64,000 bases of DNA from Gigaspora margarita (taxonomy: Eukaryota > Glomeromycota > Glomeromycetes > Diversisporales > Gigasporaceae), in assembly GCA_009809945.1 (NCBI GenBank), contig WTPW01001080.1, forward strand, positions 155,854 to 219,853. The letters run 5' to 3'. A model generated the notes under the pieces. The model was not told the DNA's origin. It worked only from the letters and a program-made list of their open reading frames with translations, and searched no databases. Of the stretch, positions 11,640 to 21,869 are shown in pieces. The first letter of the stretch is position 1, and each line of letters begins with the position of its first letter. The position numbers and the translations under genes are program-made.

Positions 11640-12545
11640 TTCTCTGAACTACGAAAGACCAATGTGGTATATCATAGTATAAATACTGGTGATTCATATC
11701 CTATTAAACAAAGAGCATATAGAGCTTCCTCTGTTGAACAAGACCATATCCAAAAAGAAATTGAAATAATGGAAAAAGATGGTATAATTCGAAAATCAGA
11801 AAGTCCTTGGAGTTCTCCAGTTGTCCTAGTCAAAAAGAAAAATGGAAAACTACGATTTTGTATTGATTTTAGAAAATTAAATAGTACAACTAAAAAGAAC
11901 ACTTACTCTTTACCAAGAATCGATGAAATGTTGGATAATCTTGGAAATGCTAAATGGTTTATTTCTCTTGATTTAACCTCTGGATATTGGCAAGTAGAAG
12001 TAAAAGAAGAAGACAAAGAAAAGACTGCCTTTATAACAAAATTTGGTCTTTATGAGTTCAATGTAATGCCATTTGGACTCTGCAATGCCCCCTCTACATT
12101 TCAAAGACTCATGGACATTGTTTTACAACCAGTGTTATAGAAGAAAGCTATGGTATACATCGATGATGTCAATATTTATTCTGAAATATTCGAACAATAT
12201 ATAAAAGATATTCAGAAAGTATTCAATCTTATTAAGAACGCCAATCTTAGAATAAACCCAGAAAAATGCTATTTCTGTACCAATGAAATGCAATTTCTTG
12301 GCCACATAGTTGGAATGGAAGGAATTAAACCAGATCTCCAGAAGATTAATAAACTCAATAAACTTCCACCTTCAAAAAATATCTCGCAACTAAGAGCCTT
12401 TTTAGGCTTAGCATCATACTATCGCCGATTTATAGAAGAGTTTTCTAAAAAGGCTAGACCTTTACTTAAACTACTTAAGAAAGATGAAGAATTCAAATGG
12501 GATGAACCACAACAAAAAGTATTTAATTGGCTTAAACAATGTTTG
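11640..12545 (+). pseudogene. reverse transcriptase region of the Gypsy element (broken)
   Basis: Diagnostic Gypsy motifs appear in order: SSPVVLVKKKNGKLRFCID, SLPRIDEML, LDLTSGYWQV, PFGLCNAPSTFQRLMD, the YIDDVNIYS catalytic strand, and the connection FLGHIVGMEGIKPD with LRAFLGLASYYRRFI. The order and spacing match Ty3/Gypsy polymerases. The region is part of a broken copy. Confidence 0.92.
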
Positions 12546-12549
12546 ACTT

Positions 12550-12980
12550 AATCACCTATTTTACAATACCCCGATTACTCTGAACCTTTTATTTTATTTA
12601 CTGACGCTTCTTACCAAGGACTTGGTGCAGTCTTATTCCAAATTAAAAATGGTCGAGAGCATATAATTGCTTACGCCAGCTGAACTTTAACTCCCACTAA
12701 ACGAAACTATAGTACTGTTGAACTCGAATGTTTAGCAGTTATTTGGGCTGTAAAATATTTTCTCATTATATTTATGGAACGAGATTTACTCTAATCACTG
12801 ATCATAAAGCCTTACAATGGTTACTTAATTCATGTACGATTAATGATAACAAAAGGATTACAAGATGGAGATTAACCCTACAAGAATGTCAGTTTGATAT
12901 CAAATATCGAGCTGGTAGCCGAAACAAAAATGCTGATTTTCTTTCACGTCTATCTGAATATTTAAAAGACAATAGATGAA
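12550..12980 (+). pseudogene. RNase H region of the Gypsy element (broken)
   Basis: This follows directly on the reverse transcriptase. The segments FTDASYQGLGAVLFQ, YSTVELECLAVIWAVK, FTLITDHKALQWLL and RAGSRNKNADFLSR are the usual Gypsy RNase H blocks. It is broken like the rest of pol. Confidence 0.88.
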
Positions 12981-13129
12981 AAACAATATAATCAACTATA
13001 TCAATATCTCTCTACTCTACAATTTGACAAGGACATCACTAAACAGCAAAAATCTCAAATCCAAAAGAAGCCAAAAATTATTTTATCGAAAATAATAAAA
13101 TATATTGACGAAACAAAAAAAAAACCCCA

Positions 13130-14261
13130 AAGAGTAATCAAAAACAATCAAAAACACTTCATCCTATATACGTTACATGATGAACAAGGAGTACATTTAG
13201 GAATTAGTACCACTTATAATAAAATAAAAGAACGATACTTTTGGCCTACTATGTATAATGACATTAAAGAGTACATTCAAACATGTGATATTTGCCAACG
13301 CAGAGGACATGAAGTAAAACGACAAAATCTACAATCAATAAAAGTGAAATATCTATTCCACAGAGTTAGGATTGATATTAAAGAACCTTTACCACCTACT
13401 AAACAAGGCAACAGATATATTATTGTTGCAATGGATTATTTAACGAAATGGCCTGAAGCAAGAGCCGTAGCAGATATAAAAGCCATAACAGTAGCTAAAT
13501 TTATTTATGAAGATATTGTTTGTCGACATAGAACCCCTACCATATTACTTTCTGACCGAGGATCCAATTTCATGAGTGAAGTAATAAGAGAATTGTGCCA
13601 AAATCTTCAAATAAAACATCATAAATCATCAGCTTACTGACCTCAAACAAATAGAATGATTGAACGGTTTAATAGAACTATTGGTGAAGCTCTCGCTAAA
13701 ATTACAAGTTATAAATACAAAGAATGAGATGAAATTCTGCCTTCAGTATTATTAGCTTACAGAACCATGAAGCATGGTACTACTAAGTTCACTTCATTTT
13801 CTCTTATATATGGATGTGAAGCTAAATTACCAATAGAAACAATTGTAGAATCCTATTATGAAGAAGACCTAAAATTCTATAAAGCTTTATTAAAAAGAAC
13901 ATTCGAAATCGAAGATGTTTTAATTAAACAACAAAATGAAGCATTAGAAAATATACAAACGGTACAACAAAATCAACAAAAACATCATGATATACATATC
14001 AAATATGATAAATTAAAAATTAGTGACAAAGTTCTAGTTGCCAAATCTTTTCTTAAAAATGTATTTTCTGCAAAATTAGAAGAACAATTTATGGGACCAT
14101 ACATAATCCATAGTATATTAGATTTTGGAGTTTACAAATTACAAACTCTAGACGGTAAAAAGGTAAAAGATCCAGTTTATGGTGATAGATTAAAATTGTA
14201 CCATGATAGAAAAATTAAGGATCTTCCTGTACCCCAAATTATCATCACACAAAAATCCTAA
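13130..14261 (+). pseudogene. integrase region of the Gypsy element (broken)
   Basis: An H2C2 zinc-binding part (HDEQGVHLGI...CDICQR), a catalytic core (MDYLTKWPEARAV, LLSDRGSNFMSEV) and a C-terminal part with PIETIVESYYEE and KLEEQFMGPYIIHSI follow the RNase H. The last segment resembles the usual Gypsy C-terminal domain (GPY-like motif at GPYIIHSI). I see no chromodomain. It is broken. Confidence 0.88.
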
Positions 14262-14381
14262 ATCATACAACTAAAATTTTTATAAATACACCTCTTGTTC
14301 ACAAATTTTCTTCAAACTTATCAAATCCTAAAATCCTTCAAAAATTAAAATATTCAAATTTAAATTTAAAATATATTATTA

Positions 14382-15119
14382 ATGGATTCTTTAACATTAA
14401 GAAATTCAATCTTAACAAACTTTTCTATTGAAGCGATCACTGGAATCTACCAATTCTTAGAAGAATGGAACCAAAAATCTTTTGAAAATATGGAACTTCA
14501 AATAACACAAGAAAATATCATTTTTATCAACAATAAAGAAAAACACGAAAATAATATCGAGGGATTCTTGCAAACTCTTTTAATAACCTCATCCAAAAAT
14601 GATTTTGCTTTACCGATCTTTGATGAAATTGAAACAGATTCAACAAATTATTTAAATATGGAACCAATAGATAACATAATAGCAGTTTATAATCAAATCT
14701 TGGATGATCCTGTTCAAGAAAATAATTATTTAAATAATGAAGAATCTGAATCAAATGTAGAAGAAAATGACTCAGTAGTAATGAAAATAAAAAGAGACTT
14801 GAGTCATAATTCATCTCAAGATTATACACTTGTCTCACCTTTTTCTGCTACTGAACCAAGGATGTTTTTCAAGGAAATTATAGAAAAAATTCAAAGATTA
14901 GGCAAAAAGAAATTAACTCGAATCGATCGTCTCGAAGCTATATATTATCTAGGAAAACTAATAGAAGAAAGCAAAATCAACAATATATTATTCAAGATCT
15001 TAAACAAATACTTAGAGAAAAATTTAAAAGAGCAAAGGCATATCGACTTGAAAAGCAAGCAAAAAGAACATATACACTGTTCCAAAAATACGGTCTCATT
15101 AACTTGTATGATTCTTTAG
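14382..15119 (+). CDS. extra ORF downstream of pol in the Gypsy element
   Basis: This 245-residue frame sits between integrase and the 3' LTR, where an envelope-like or accessory ORF would be. It starts MDSLTLRNSILTNF. It is acidic in the middle (NNEESESNVEENDSVVMKIK) and basic towards the C-terminus (KIQRLGKKKLTRIDRLEAI). It has no signal peptide or membrane segment, so an envelope protein is unlikely. I do not recognise a family. A vaguely similar E-D-V-MK segment lies downstream of the integrase tail near 54855, so the ORF may be a family trait. Confidence 0.55.
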   Translation: MDSLTLRNSILTNFSIEAITGIYQFLEEWNQKSFENMELQITQENIIFINNKEKHENNIEGFLQTLLITSSKNDFALPIFDEIETDSTNYLNMEPIDNIIAVYNQILDDPVQENNYLNNEESESNVEENDSVVMKIKRDLSHNSSQDYTLVSPFSATEPRMFFKEIIEKIQRLGKKKLTRIDRLEAIYYLGKLIEESKINNILFKILNKYLEKNLKEQRHIDLKSKQKEHIHCSKNTVSLTCMIL

Positions 15120-15297
15120 AAATTTACGTATCAGATTTGGAGAACCTATCCTCCGAACAGTTTGAACAATTAATCGATTAAATTTCTTAATATCTTTTCT
15201 TTTATTATTTAGTTAATTATTTATTAAATTTTTTTTATTATATAAATATATTTATTTTTTTTAACTATTTTCTTGAATTTTGCGGAGCAAAATTTTC

Positions 15298-15311
15298 AAA
15301 GGAGGGAATAG
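15298..15311 (+). other. polypurine tract of the Gypsy element
   Basis: A purine-rich run (aaaggagggaatag) lies immediately before the first base of the 3' LTR, the expected site for plus-strand priming. Confidence 0.75.
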
Positions 15312-16010
15312 TGTTATATTAGTATAAATATTAAGAATAGTAAAAATTTTATTGAACCAATCAAATCTGTAGTATTAACTTTAGTAGAAAAACTTTCTTC
15401 CGTTCTTAAAAAGAAGCTCTTTTCACTATAATCTCTATAATAATAAGATATCATAGTACGTTATCATAGTACGTTATATTAGTATGTTATCTTAGTACGT
15501 TATCTTAGTACGATATCTTAGTACAATATCTTAGTACGTTATCTTAGTATGTAACCTTAGTACGTTATCTTAGTACGTTATATTAGAACGTTATCTTAGT
15601 ACATTATTACGAAAATACCAAGTTTCTACAGATATATAAACTCTGCTTTTTCCTCCAAGGCAGAGTAGGTTCTGTCCTTTAATTCTTTTCCTTTATAAAA
15701 ATATTTGTATTTAAAAATCTTATATTTAATAAACTGATATTATCCTATAAAATATAAAGCCATCGCTTTTATATACTTTGATCCTTTATCCATCATATAA
15801 AGGACCTTTATTTCTTTTGAATTATTAAATTGTTTGGTTGAATTATTATTCTCTTTTATTCTTTGTTGACATAATTCTTTTCTTTAGTATTCTTTAAACT
15901 TGAATCTATCTTCTTTTATTGGAAACTTCTTTGATATTATACACATTTCTTACCCTCTTACATGTTAAGTCAAGTAATATAGTTTCTTGTCTAAAAGTTA
16001 CTATATTACA
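15312..16010 (+). repeat. 3' LTR of the Gypsy element
   Basis: It matches the 5' LTR along its whole length (TG...CA ends) with roughly 3% difference by eye. It has one additional 13-bp unit in the tandem array and a short insertion near 15697. Confidence 0.92.
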
Positions 16011-16025
16011 ATATACAACTGTAAT

Positions 16026-16404
16026 TAGAGGTCTGACTCGATGAATACTATTCACTGAATATTCACTGAATATTCGAATATTTGAATATATAATTTTTTA
16101 CTAAATAAATATTCGAATATTTAAAATTTTACTAAATATATTTATTGAATATTTATTGAATATATATATATATATATATATAATTTTATAATTTTATTTT
16201 ATTTTTTAATAATTTATTTGCAATTTTATTGGCTAATTTAAGTAAGATATTATATAATTTTTTAAAACTGAAATATATTTAATATTTAATAAATATTTAG
16301 TAAATATTTATTGATATTTTCAAAATTTTTGACAATATTCGAATAAAAAAATATTGAACAAATGAATATTCGAATACTTATTTTTTGAACAAGTTAGACC
16401 TCTA
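16026..16404. mobile_element. hAT-type MITE (TAGAGGTC ends)
   Basis: The ends are tagaggtctgac and gttagacctcta. A perfect 8-bp duplication (actgtaat at 16018-16025 and 16405-16412) flanks the 379-bp element, which is the hAT signature. The interior is made of variants of attcgaatattt. It landed 15 bp beyond the 3' LTR. Confidence 0.88.
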
Positions 16405-16717
16405 ACTGTAATGTTTAATTAATTGTAATTTCAGATATTCCCACAATTCACCATCTTCCTCATACCAATAAACAAGAGTGAACTCCAATGGTTCTTTGTT
16501 TACTGCTTGGTAAAACTTGAGTATTGGCAGTATCTTTTAATAATAATTTTATATGTATAATTCATATAGATAATAAGAAAAATTTTCTAACTTTGTAATT
16601 TATATCACTTATAAGCATCATTACTATTATTTTACTTATTATCATTATTTATCGAAATGCGTATTAAAATCACAAACAATTATTGTAATCAATACTTACC
16701 AAGCTATACCAATTTAC

Positions 16718-17003
16718 TAGAGTTCCTTAAATTCAAATCAAATCAAATATTGGATCAATTTGAATTTGATCAAATCAAATTGACCCTAATTTGAATTTGA
16801 TTTGATTCAAATATTTGGATTTGAATTTGATTTGAATTTGAATTTTTAATAGTAATCTTCAAATCAAATCAAATATTTGTCAAATCAAATCAAATTTGGC
16901 CAGACTTGAATTTGATCAAATCAAATATAGTCAAATTTGAATTTGAATTTGATCAAATATTTGATTCAAATATTTGAAGATCAAATTAAATTGTGGAACC
17001 CTA
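16718..17003. mobile_element. hAT-type MITE, TAGGGTTCC family, copy 1
   Basis: The ends are tagagttcc and ggaacccta with a perfect 8-bp duplication (caatttac at 16710-16717 and 17004-17011). The interior is almost entirely permutations of caaatttgaatttgatt. Related copies lie at 22796-23071 and 33737-34005. It splits the C-terminal part of the Plavaka gene. Confidence 0.88.
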
Positions 17004-17011
17004 CAATTTAC

Positions 17012-17263
17012 ATCTTTTTCTCTATTGTTAGCACTTACTACAACATTAGAAAACATTGGCTTTCCGTGAAAATTTGAAGTAGTACAAATTATATCAGTAC
17101 TTTCTAAGGCTGCAGAAGAAAACAATTCTATACGATTATTTTTATCAAGAGACATGATTAATTCCTTTTCAAAAAATTCATCAAGCCCAGTTAACATATT
17201 TTGAAAGCCTTTAGCTTGTAACAGATCTAAATTATTTATATTTTTCTGAAGAAAATCATCCAC
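17012..17263 (-). pseudogene. Plavaka transposase: C-terminal segment
   Basis: The minus-strand reading is MDDFLQKNINNLDLLQAKGF, then LTGLDEFFEKELIMSLDKNN, and FHGKPMFSNVVVSANNREKD. Beyond the MITE the reading resumes, after a likely intron starting gtaagtattgatt near 16700, as EFTLVYWYEEDGELWEYLKL (about 16425-16500). The FHGKPMFSNV and FTLVYWY blocks are typical of the protein's end. Confidence 0.6.
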
Positions 17264-17595
17264 GTCTTTTAAATATAAAGTTCACAAAAGTTTTCCAAAC
17301 CCTTTTGATCAGTGGTATTTTGTAAGAGCTTCTTTTTTAGTTATTTTTGTTATTTAACCTAATAGCAATCAATTATTAATGATAATTAGAGATCATTTAC
17401 TATAGGATTGTCAATAAAATACTTCAAACCGATTATTGTAGTTTGAAGTACTTCATTGACGACTCTAAATTTACTATATTTAAGCATACTATTTTCAAGA
17501 TTTGCTTCATATAGTTTTTCTTATTTGACATTAATAAGGCCTTTTTACATAAAACTTATGAAGTGTTTTATAGATTTCAGTAGTCATACTATTTA

Positions 17596-18127
17596 GGGGG
17601 TATCCATAAATAACATTATGTACCCCTACATAGTAGCTCTTGACCCTCCCCCTACTATATAAAAAAAATTTAAAAATCTGTATGTTTATATATAAAATTT
17701 TACAAAAACTTGAATATGTTGTGACCCAGTGATCCAATCTAGATGATTTTGGTACCATTCGATTCGTCTCTATGAGACGAATCCAATGGTACCAAATCAT
17801 TTCATTTGGATTACTGGATCACATTTTATTAACGAAATACTATTAATTTTATAGTAATTTTATAAGAAAACATAATAACCAATAGTATTTCGTTAGTAAA
17901 ACGTGATCTAGTAATCCAAATCAAATGAAATTGGTACCATTCGAATCCTCTCCTCGAGACGATTCGAATGGTACCAAAATCATTTAATTTGGACTACTAG
18001 ATCAAGTTTTAGACAAATTTTTATAAAAAAATTGCGTTATATTGGGAGGGACCCCCTCTACATATTGAAAAATCATTATATTTTGGGGGACCCCCCCTCA
18101 AACATAACGTTATTTATGGATGCCCCC
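17596..18127. mobile_element. Harbinger-type MITE, copy B
   Basis: This is the same element as 9691-10223 with ends gggggtatccataaataac and its complement, and a TTA duplication at 17593-17595 and 18128-18130. It lies in the Plavaka relic. The internal hairpins are conserved, including the tcgtctctatgagacga loop region. Confidence 0.9.
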
Positions 18128-19100
18128 TTATTAACCCATATTTTTTAATTACAGGCACTATATGATAATACCATGCGTAAAGTTTCAGTAATTTTAGACT
18201 AGTTAAAGAAAATATAAAAAATATTTCAAGGAATTCTTGTGTCCTGTTCATTGTGAAAGTCTATGAATTTAATTTTATTAATCGATTTTATGTAAGAGAA
18301 AAAATTTTTTTTAATACCTGAAGTTGATTTAAAGAATCGTTAGTAAACAATTATTCTCATACAGTGAGATATATTCAAAGAAATTTATAATATACATGGC
18401 ATAACTGTTCACTGCTAATTTCTGGTTTTCTGTAACTTTTATATAGATTATCAAGTGTGAAAATTATTATTTTCATTAAATTTCTGTATTTATCTGCTAT
18501 TATGCATGTTATTTGGTATATATTTTTTAATATTTTGAGGCCCTAGTGTCTTGGAATCAACGTTAATCGTTGGTCAAAGGTTTACATTACATGGCTATCA
18601 TACTGTTCGTTTAGAAGTTCTTAGTAAAATCTATTATATACTTAAAGAGGCCGATATCCAAGATATGCATTCGATCAGGAACAATCACTTGATAAATATT
18701 AAAGTTGCTAGAAAAAAAAAGATTATATCATATAAGCGTGAAATAACGCACAGAGTTGTTATTTCAAATTTTGATTAGAATTTAGGCCAAAATTCTCATA
18801 CTTATACAGTAATAAATATAGTTATTAGTCTACACTAACAAACTTTATAGATACCTTTTATTTGGTATTGAGATATGATGAATCATCTCGCATGACAAAT
18901 AAGAATTAACCAATGTAATATATTTAGTTTATTTTTATTTGTCATGTCCACTATATTAGATTTAATACAAATTTTAATTTTATTACCTTATTCTTCAAAA
19001 TGCATTTGGCTTAGGATGAATCGAATAATCTTATGCCTCTCCATTCTTTATTGCCCGCTTCATATTATTTGGAGTTCTAGATGAGACACTGGTTAAGCTT
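18128..19100 (-). pseudogene. decayed middle part of the Plavaka gene
   Basis: Only short islands are readable on the minus strand: VPDRMHILDIGLFKYIIDFT at about 18615-18690, and RTPNNMKRAIKNGEA with DYSIHPKPNAF near 19015-19085, followed by a likely intron starting gtaataaaatt. The plus-strand frame at 18551-18778 is a shadow of this. The rest (18128-18550) shows nothing definite. Confidence 0.5.
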
Positions 19101-19755
19101 ATCCCTTAAATTGTAGTAGGACATAGACAAATTTGCCTGCGTTTTTGCACTTTTTTTGCTCTGATTTACTTTTTTTAAATATCAAGATAATTGAATAAAA
19201 CTTTGTACAATTATATTTAAAAATAAGGATTACTTTTTTGCAAAATTAGTTTTTATATTGTAAGAAAAAAATTTTAAGTTATATATAAGCTAAAAATAGA
19301 TATCTTTAAGAAAAAAATTTTTCAAAAAATTTTATCACAATTTCTTTGTAATCTTATTTAGTTTTAGTTTTAAAGCTATAGTTCTTAAGACAATATTGTA
19401 GTTTATATAAAAGATAATAACTTTTATTATTGCAACTTTAATGATTTATTTGTAAAAATCAAGACTTGTATTAGAAGTAAAAGTTTTTTTATAGACGGAA
19501 ACATATGAAATTTAAGAAAATCTAAAGAAAAATTTAATAGTAAAAATGCTAATACAAGAACTTTAAACTTTGATTATACTAAAGTTTTCTAATAATTTTA
19601 AAAAATTTTTATAACAAAGTTACTAAAACAAAACTCAAAGAATATTTTTTACTTAAAAAAGGTATAGCTAAATTCAAGATTTAAAATTTTATTAAAATTT
19701 TATTAAAATTTTTAAAATATACAGGCAAATTTGCCTGTGTTACAATCTAAGGGAT
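19101..19755. mobile_element. inverted-repeat insertion in the Plavaka gene
   Basis: The left end reads atcccttaaattgtag and the right end tacaatctaagggat; further in, both arms contain the palindrome caaatttgcctg. The insertion breaks the transposase right after DLNNI. The body (about 620 bp) is non-coding. The class is unassigned. Confidence 0.6.
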
Positions 19756-20758
19756 ATTATTCAAGTCATCCTTTAATATTAAGCATAATCCACATGGTTG
19801 TTTCATGGAAAATAGTTGATAAACATTAGTAAATTTATTAGCTTCAAGCATATCGGCTATAATCGTTGAAATTTGAGGAATGAAAGTAATTATGTTATTA
19901 CAGATGACAAAATGAAGTTCAGGTTTATTAGCTATGGGTGTAAGAAGTATTGTCAAGCACTTTTAAAAAGTTTCTCTCTGTATTTTTCTAAAACTTTCAG
20001 AGAACTTGGCTTTTAATATCAGAAAATAACCTATTAATACTTTAGATTCCGGTTTATTTCTTTTTGAATTAGAAATATTACCAAGTGATAGAAATATAGG
20101 GTGTCTGGATGATTTTCCCCTATAATCTAAAGTGGACATATCCGAATAGAGGATTATTAATAGTAATTGTTGTCCAATAGACAATGATAATTCTTCTTGT
20201 TTCCACCAGAGTTGATTATACTGCTCTTCGAAGATATGGTATTTAACACTATCCCTTATTTCTTTTTTTTTCAAAGCTAAGTACCAATTGTTGATTTATA
20301 CTATTGATTATTAATAAAGACTTTATTGCCTTTATTAATGATCGATAGTAGAATGTATATTTAATGTCTTGATATGTTGTAATAGGAATTTCTTTGAACA
20401 TCATGTGAGGGATAGTTGAATTATCTAGAAATTCCTTTCTACTCTTTGTTGTTGAGAGAAGTGATGAAGCATCCAAATTTAAATATTTATTGAAGAATTT
20501 TATAATAGCATCACCAGCAGAATTAGAAAATTGACATCTATTGACTATTTTTATAAATTCTTGATATGTATCGTTAGACCATTTCACATATTGTGGATGA
20601 TGCAAATCATGAAATGCATTATTAAATGAAGTACCAGCATAGTCGTCTGGATCAATTTCAATAGATTCTGTTTGAGATTGTTCGTAAAAAGGCTCAGAAT
20701 CTGTTGAAGAATAATTTGCTTCTATATTAGAATGAGGTAATGCTAATATTTCTTCGTT
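19756..20758 (-). pseudogene. Plavaka transposase: main exon
   Basis: This is the longest readable stretch. It runs NEEILALPHSNIEAN, then IDPDDYAGTSFNNAFHDLHHPQYVKW, FSNSAGDAIIKFFNKYLNL, TYQDIKYTFYYRSLIKAIKSLL, YNQLWWKQEELSLSIGQQLL, and YRGKSSRHPIFLSLGNIS. At least two single-base frameshifts (about 20680 and 20262) separate the blocks, and a third lies near 19960 before ILLTPIANKPELHFVICNN. It ends at DLNNI, where the 19101-19755 element begins. Confidence 0.8.
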
Positions 20759-20815
20759 CTAATATATAATCATTAACTAACATTTTATTACTAAGTAATA
20801 TTTATAACAACTTAC
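20759..20815 (-). other. 57-bp intron of the Plavaka transposase
   Basis: On the minus strand the exon ending VPITYN is followed by gtaagttgttat... and the intron closes with atatattag before the exon that starts NEEILALPHSN. The GT-AG ends and small size fit a fungal spliceosomal intron. Confidence 0.7.
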
Positions 20816-20905
20816 ATTATATGTTATAGGAACTTCATTAAAGTCACTTTCTGTTTCCCAAAGAGGATCAAATTTAGGCATAGGTGATACTGGTATAATT
20901 TCAGT
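20816..20905 (-). pseudogene. Plavaka transposase: short exon
   Basis: The minus-strand reading is TEIIPVSPMPKFDPLWETESD then FNEVPITYN. It opens after an AG acceptor (ttaattcag). The intron before it was hit by the SINE at 20923-21445. Confidence 0.65.
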
Positions 20906-20922
20906 CTGAATTAAATATAATT

Positions 20923-21445
20923 TTTTTTTTTTTAACTTAAGCAACTATTAGCACTAGCTTTATTAACTTCTTTTATAGTGCCGCCCGAAGGCCGCCATAC
21001 AAATTATATTAAAGACTTTGGCTAGACTATTACCTGGCTGTTTATTACTATAGATGCCCAAGCATGGCCGCAGCACCGAACCTTATCCTTCCAACAAACT
21101 CTGCTATGGATCAACATGCCAGCTGATTATTGGTACAAACAGTCGCAGTTCGGATACGGGCGCCACAAGTTCTTGAAGTATCTTTTCAGACTTCGGCCTC
21201 TCAATACGTCTTGTGACTTCGGTTATTCCAAATCGGGCTCTAACACGTTTCGTTTCACTGCCACAGATTTGATAGCGGCAACTGCCCAATTAAGTCTGTC
21301 CGTAGACATCCTGGGTCCCTGTTTCCCATGGTGTTTCAGTTCCTTAACTGGCTGGTTTTTTCTATTACGCCTCTAGGGGAATTGAACCGGCAACCTTCAA
21401 TTTGCATTCTGGAAGCATAACCGCTATGCTATCAACCCGCAGGAC
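20923..21445 (-). mobile_element. tRNA-derived SINE with a 17-bp target duplication
   Basis: Read on the minus strand it starts with a tRNA-like head: an A-box-like tagcatagcggt and a B-box-like ggttcaattcc (about 21370-21435). A roughly 450-bp GC-richer body follows, ending in an A-run (an 11-T run on the plus strand, 20923-20933). The duplication ctgaattaaatataatt flanks it at 20906-20922 and 21446-21462. That is the signature of LINE-mediated retroposition. It sits in an intron of the Plavaka gene. Both short frames over it are composition artefacts. Confidence 0.88.
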
Positions 21446-21506
21446 CTGAATTAAATATAATTATTTACTAACGATTTAAAACTTTATTAACGATTTATTA
21501 TAAATG

Positions 21507-21609
21507 CTCGAAATAGCAGTTATAGACATTATTTCGAGTTTTGAACTGAATTATAGTAAACTTAATTCAGTTTAAAATTCGAAATAATGCCCATGCACGC
21601 TATTTCGAG
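21507..21609. mobile_element. 103-bp fold-back element
   Basis: ctcgaaatagc at the left pairs with gctatttcgag at the right. The whole 103 bp is close to one hairpin, with inner stems on cattatttcgag and actgaatta. No clear duplication is seen. It lies in the relic Plavaka gene between its first two exons. Confidence 0.7.
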
Positions 21610-21629
21610 AATTTACAGAAATACTAATT

Positions 21630-21848
21630 TATCACATTGATTATAGAAGAGCTATTGAAGTCATATTCTGAAGGCGAATCATAATGAAGGTTATAGTCTG
21701 GAAGGTCCCAAATATTATCATCTGATTGCTCATCAGGAACTGATTGTTTAGTCGTATTTTGAAGATAAGAATAACTTATTGAAATATGTTGTGCTAATGC
21801 GTTAAATTTTGTAAACTACTGATCACAATATTCTCACTACTAACACAT
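21630..21848 (-). pseudogene. Plavaka transposase: N-terminal exon with a decayed C2H2 finger
   Basis: The start codon at 21846-21848 is followed by a reading with three successive stops just after the first Cys, then EYCDQ (stop) FTKFNALAQH. That is a C2H2-like finger, as usual at the N-terminus of these transposases. PDEQSDDNIWDLPDYNLHYD and SPSEYDFNSSSII follow. Confidence 0.55.
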
Positions 21849-21869
21849 TTTAGAAAAAAGAAAAATAAA

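Larger units (their letters stand above)
5986..16010 (+). mobile_element. Gypsy-type LTR retrotransposon (fossil, broken)
   Basis: The element has two LTRs (677 and 699 bp), a gag region with a zinc knuckle, and protease, reverse transcriptase, RNase H and integrase in the Gypsy (Metaviridae-like) order, followed by an extra ORF and a purine-rich tract. It is flanked by a possible 4-bp duplication (atat at 5982-5985 and 16011-16014). The LTRs differ at about 19 places by eye, roughly 3%, mostly transitions, plus one unit of a 13-bp tandem repeat and one short indel, so the insertion is fairly young. The coding region is broken, by eye at about a dozen points, and carries a 533-bp MITE in gag. 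It cannot be functional as it stands. Confidence 0.93.
16413..21848 (-). pseudogene. Plavaka-type (CACTA/EnSpm-related) transposase gene, broken
   Basis: Read on the minus strand, pieces in correct order match the large Plavaka transposases of fungi. These are an N-terminal C2H2-like finger (EYCDQ..FTKFNALAQH, start codon about 21848), an acidic linker, MPKFDPLWETESDFNEVP, HHPQYVKWSNDTYQEFIKIVN, SIGQQLLLIILYSDMSTLD, GKSSRHPIFLSLGNIS with KRNKPESKVLIGY, ISTIIADMLEANKF with PCGLCLILKDDLNNI, RTPNNMKRAIKNGEA, VPDRMHILDIGLFKYIIDF, and a C-terminal region with FHGKPMFSNVVVSANN and EFTLVYWYEEDGELWEY. Such proteins normally run to 800-1000 residues in a few exons. This copy has several frameshifts (for example near 20262 and 20680), in-frame stops, and insertions at 16718-17003, 17596-18127, 19101-19755, 20923-21445 and 21507-21609. 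Family assignment rests on motif memory. The transposon's own terminal repeats were not located. Confidence 0.8.

Noticed and set aside
14382-15119. Envelope gene in the Gypsy element
   Set aside because: There is no signal peptide, membrane anchor or Cys pattern, so only an unidentified accessory ORF is claimed.
18551-18778. Plus-strand 75-residue ORF
   Set aside because: The minus strand there has the Plavaka motif VPDRMHILDIGLFKYIIDF, so the plus frame is a shadow.
21104-21376. Two overlapping ORFs in the GC-richer block
   Set aside because: They lie within a SINE body; open frames arise from its higher G+C content.
21370-21440. Functional tRNA gene (minus strand)
   Set aside because: It has A and B boxes but no proper acceptor stem, and is the head of a SINE with an A-tail and a target duplication. 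The same holds for 45545-45620.
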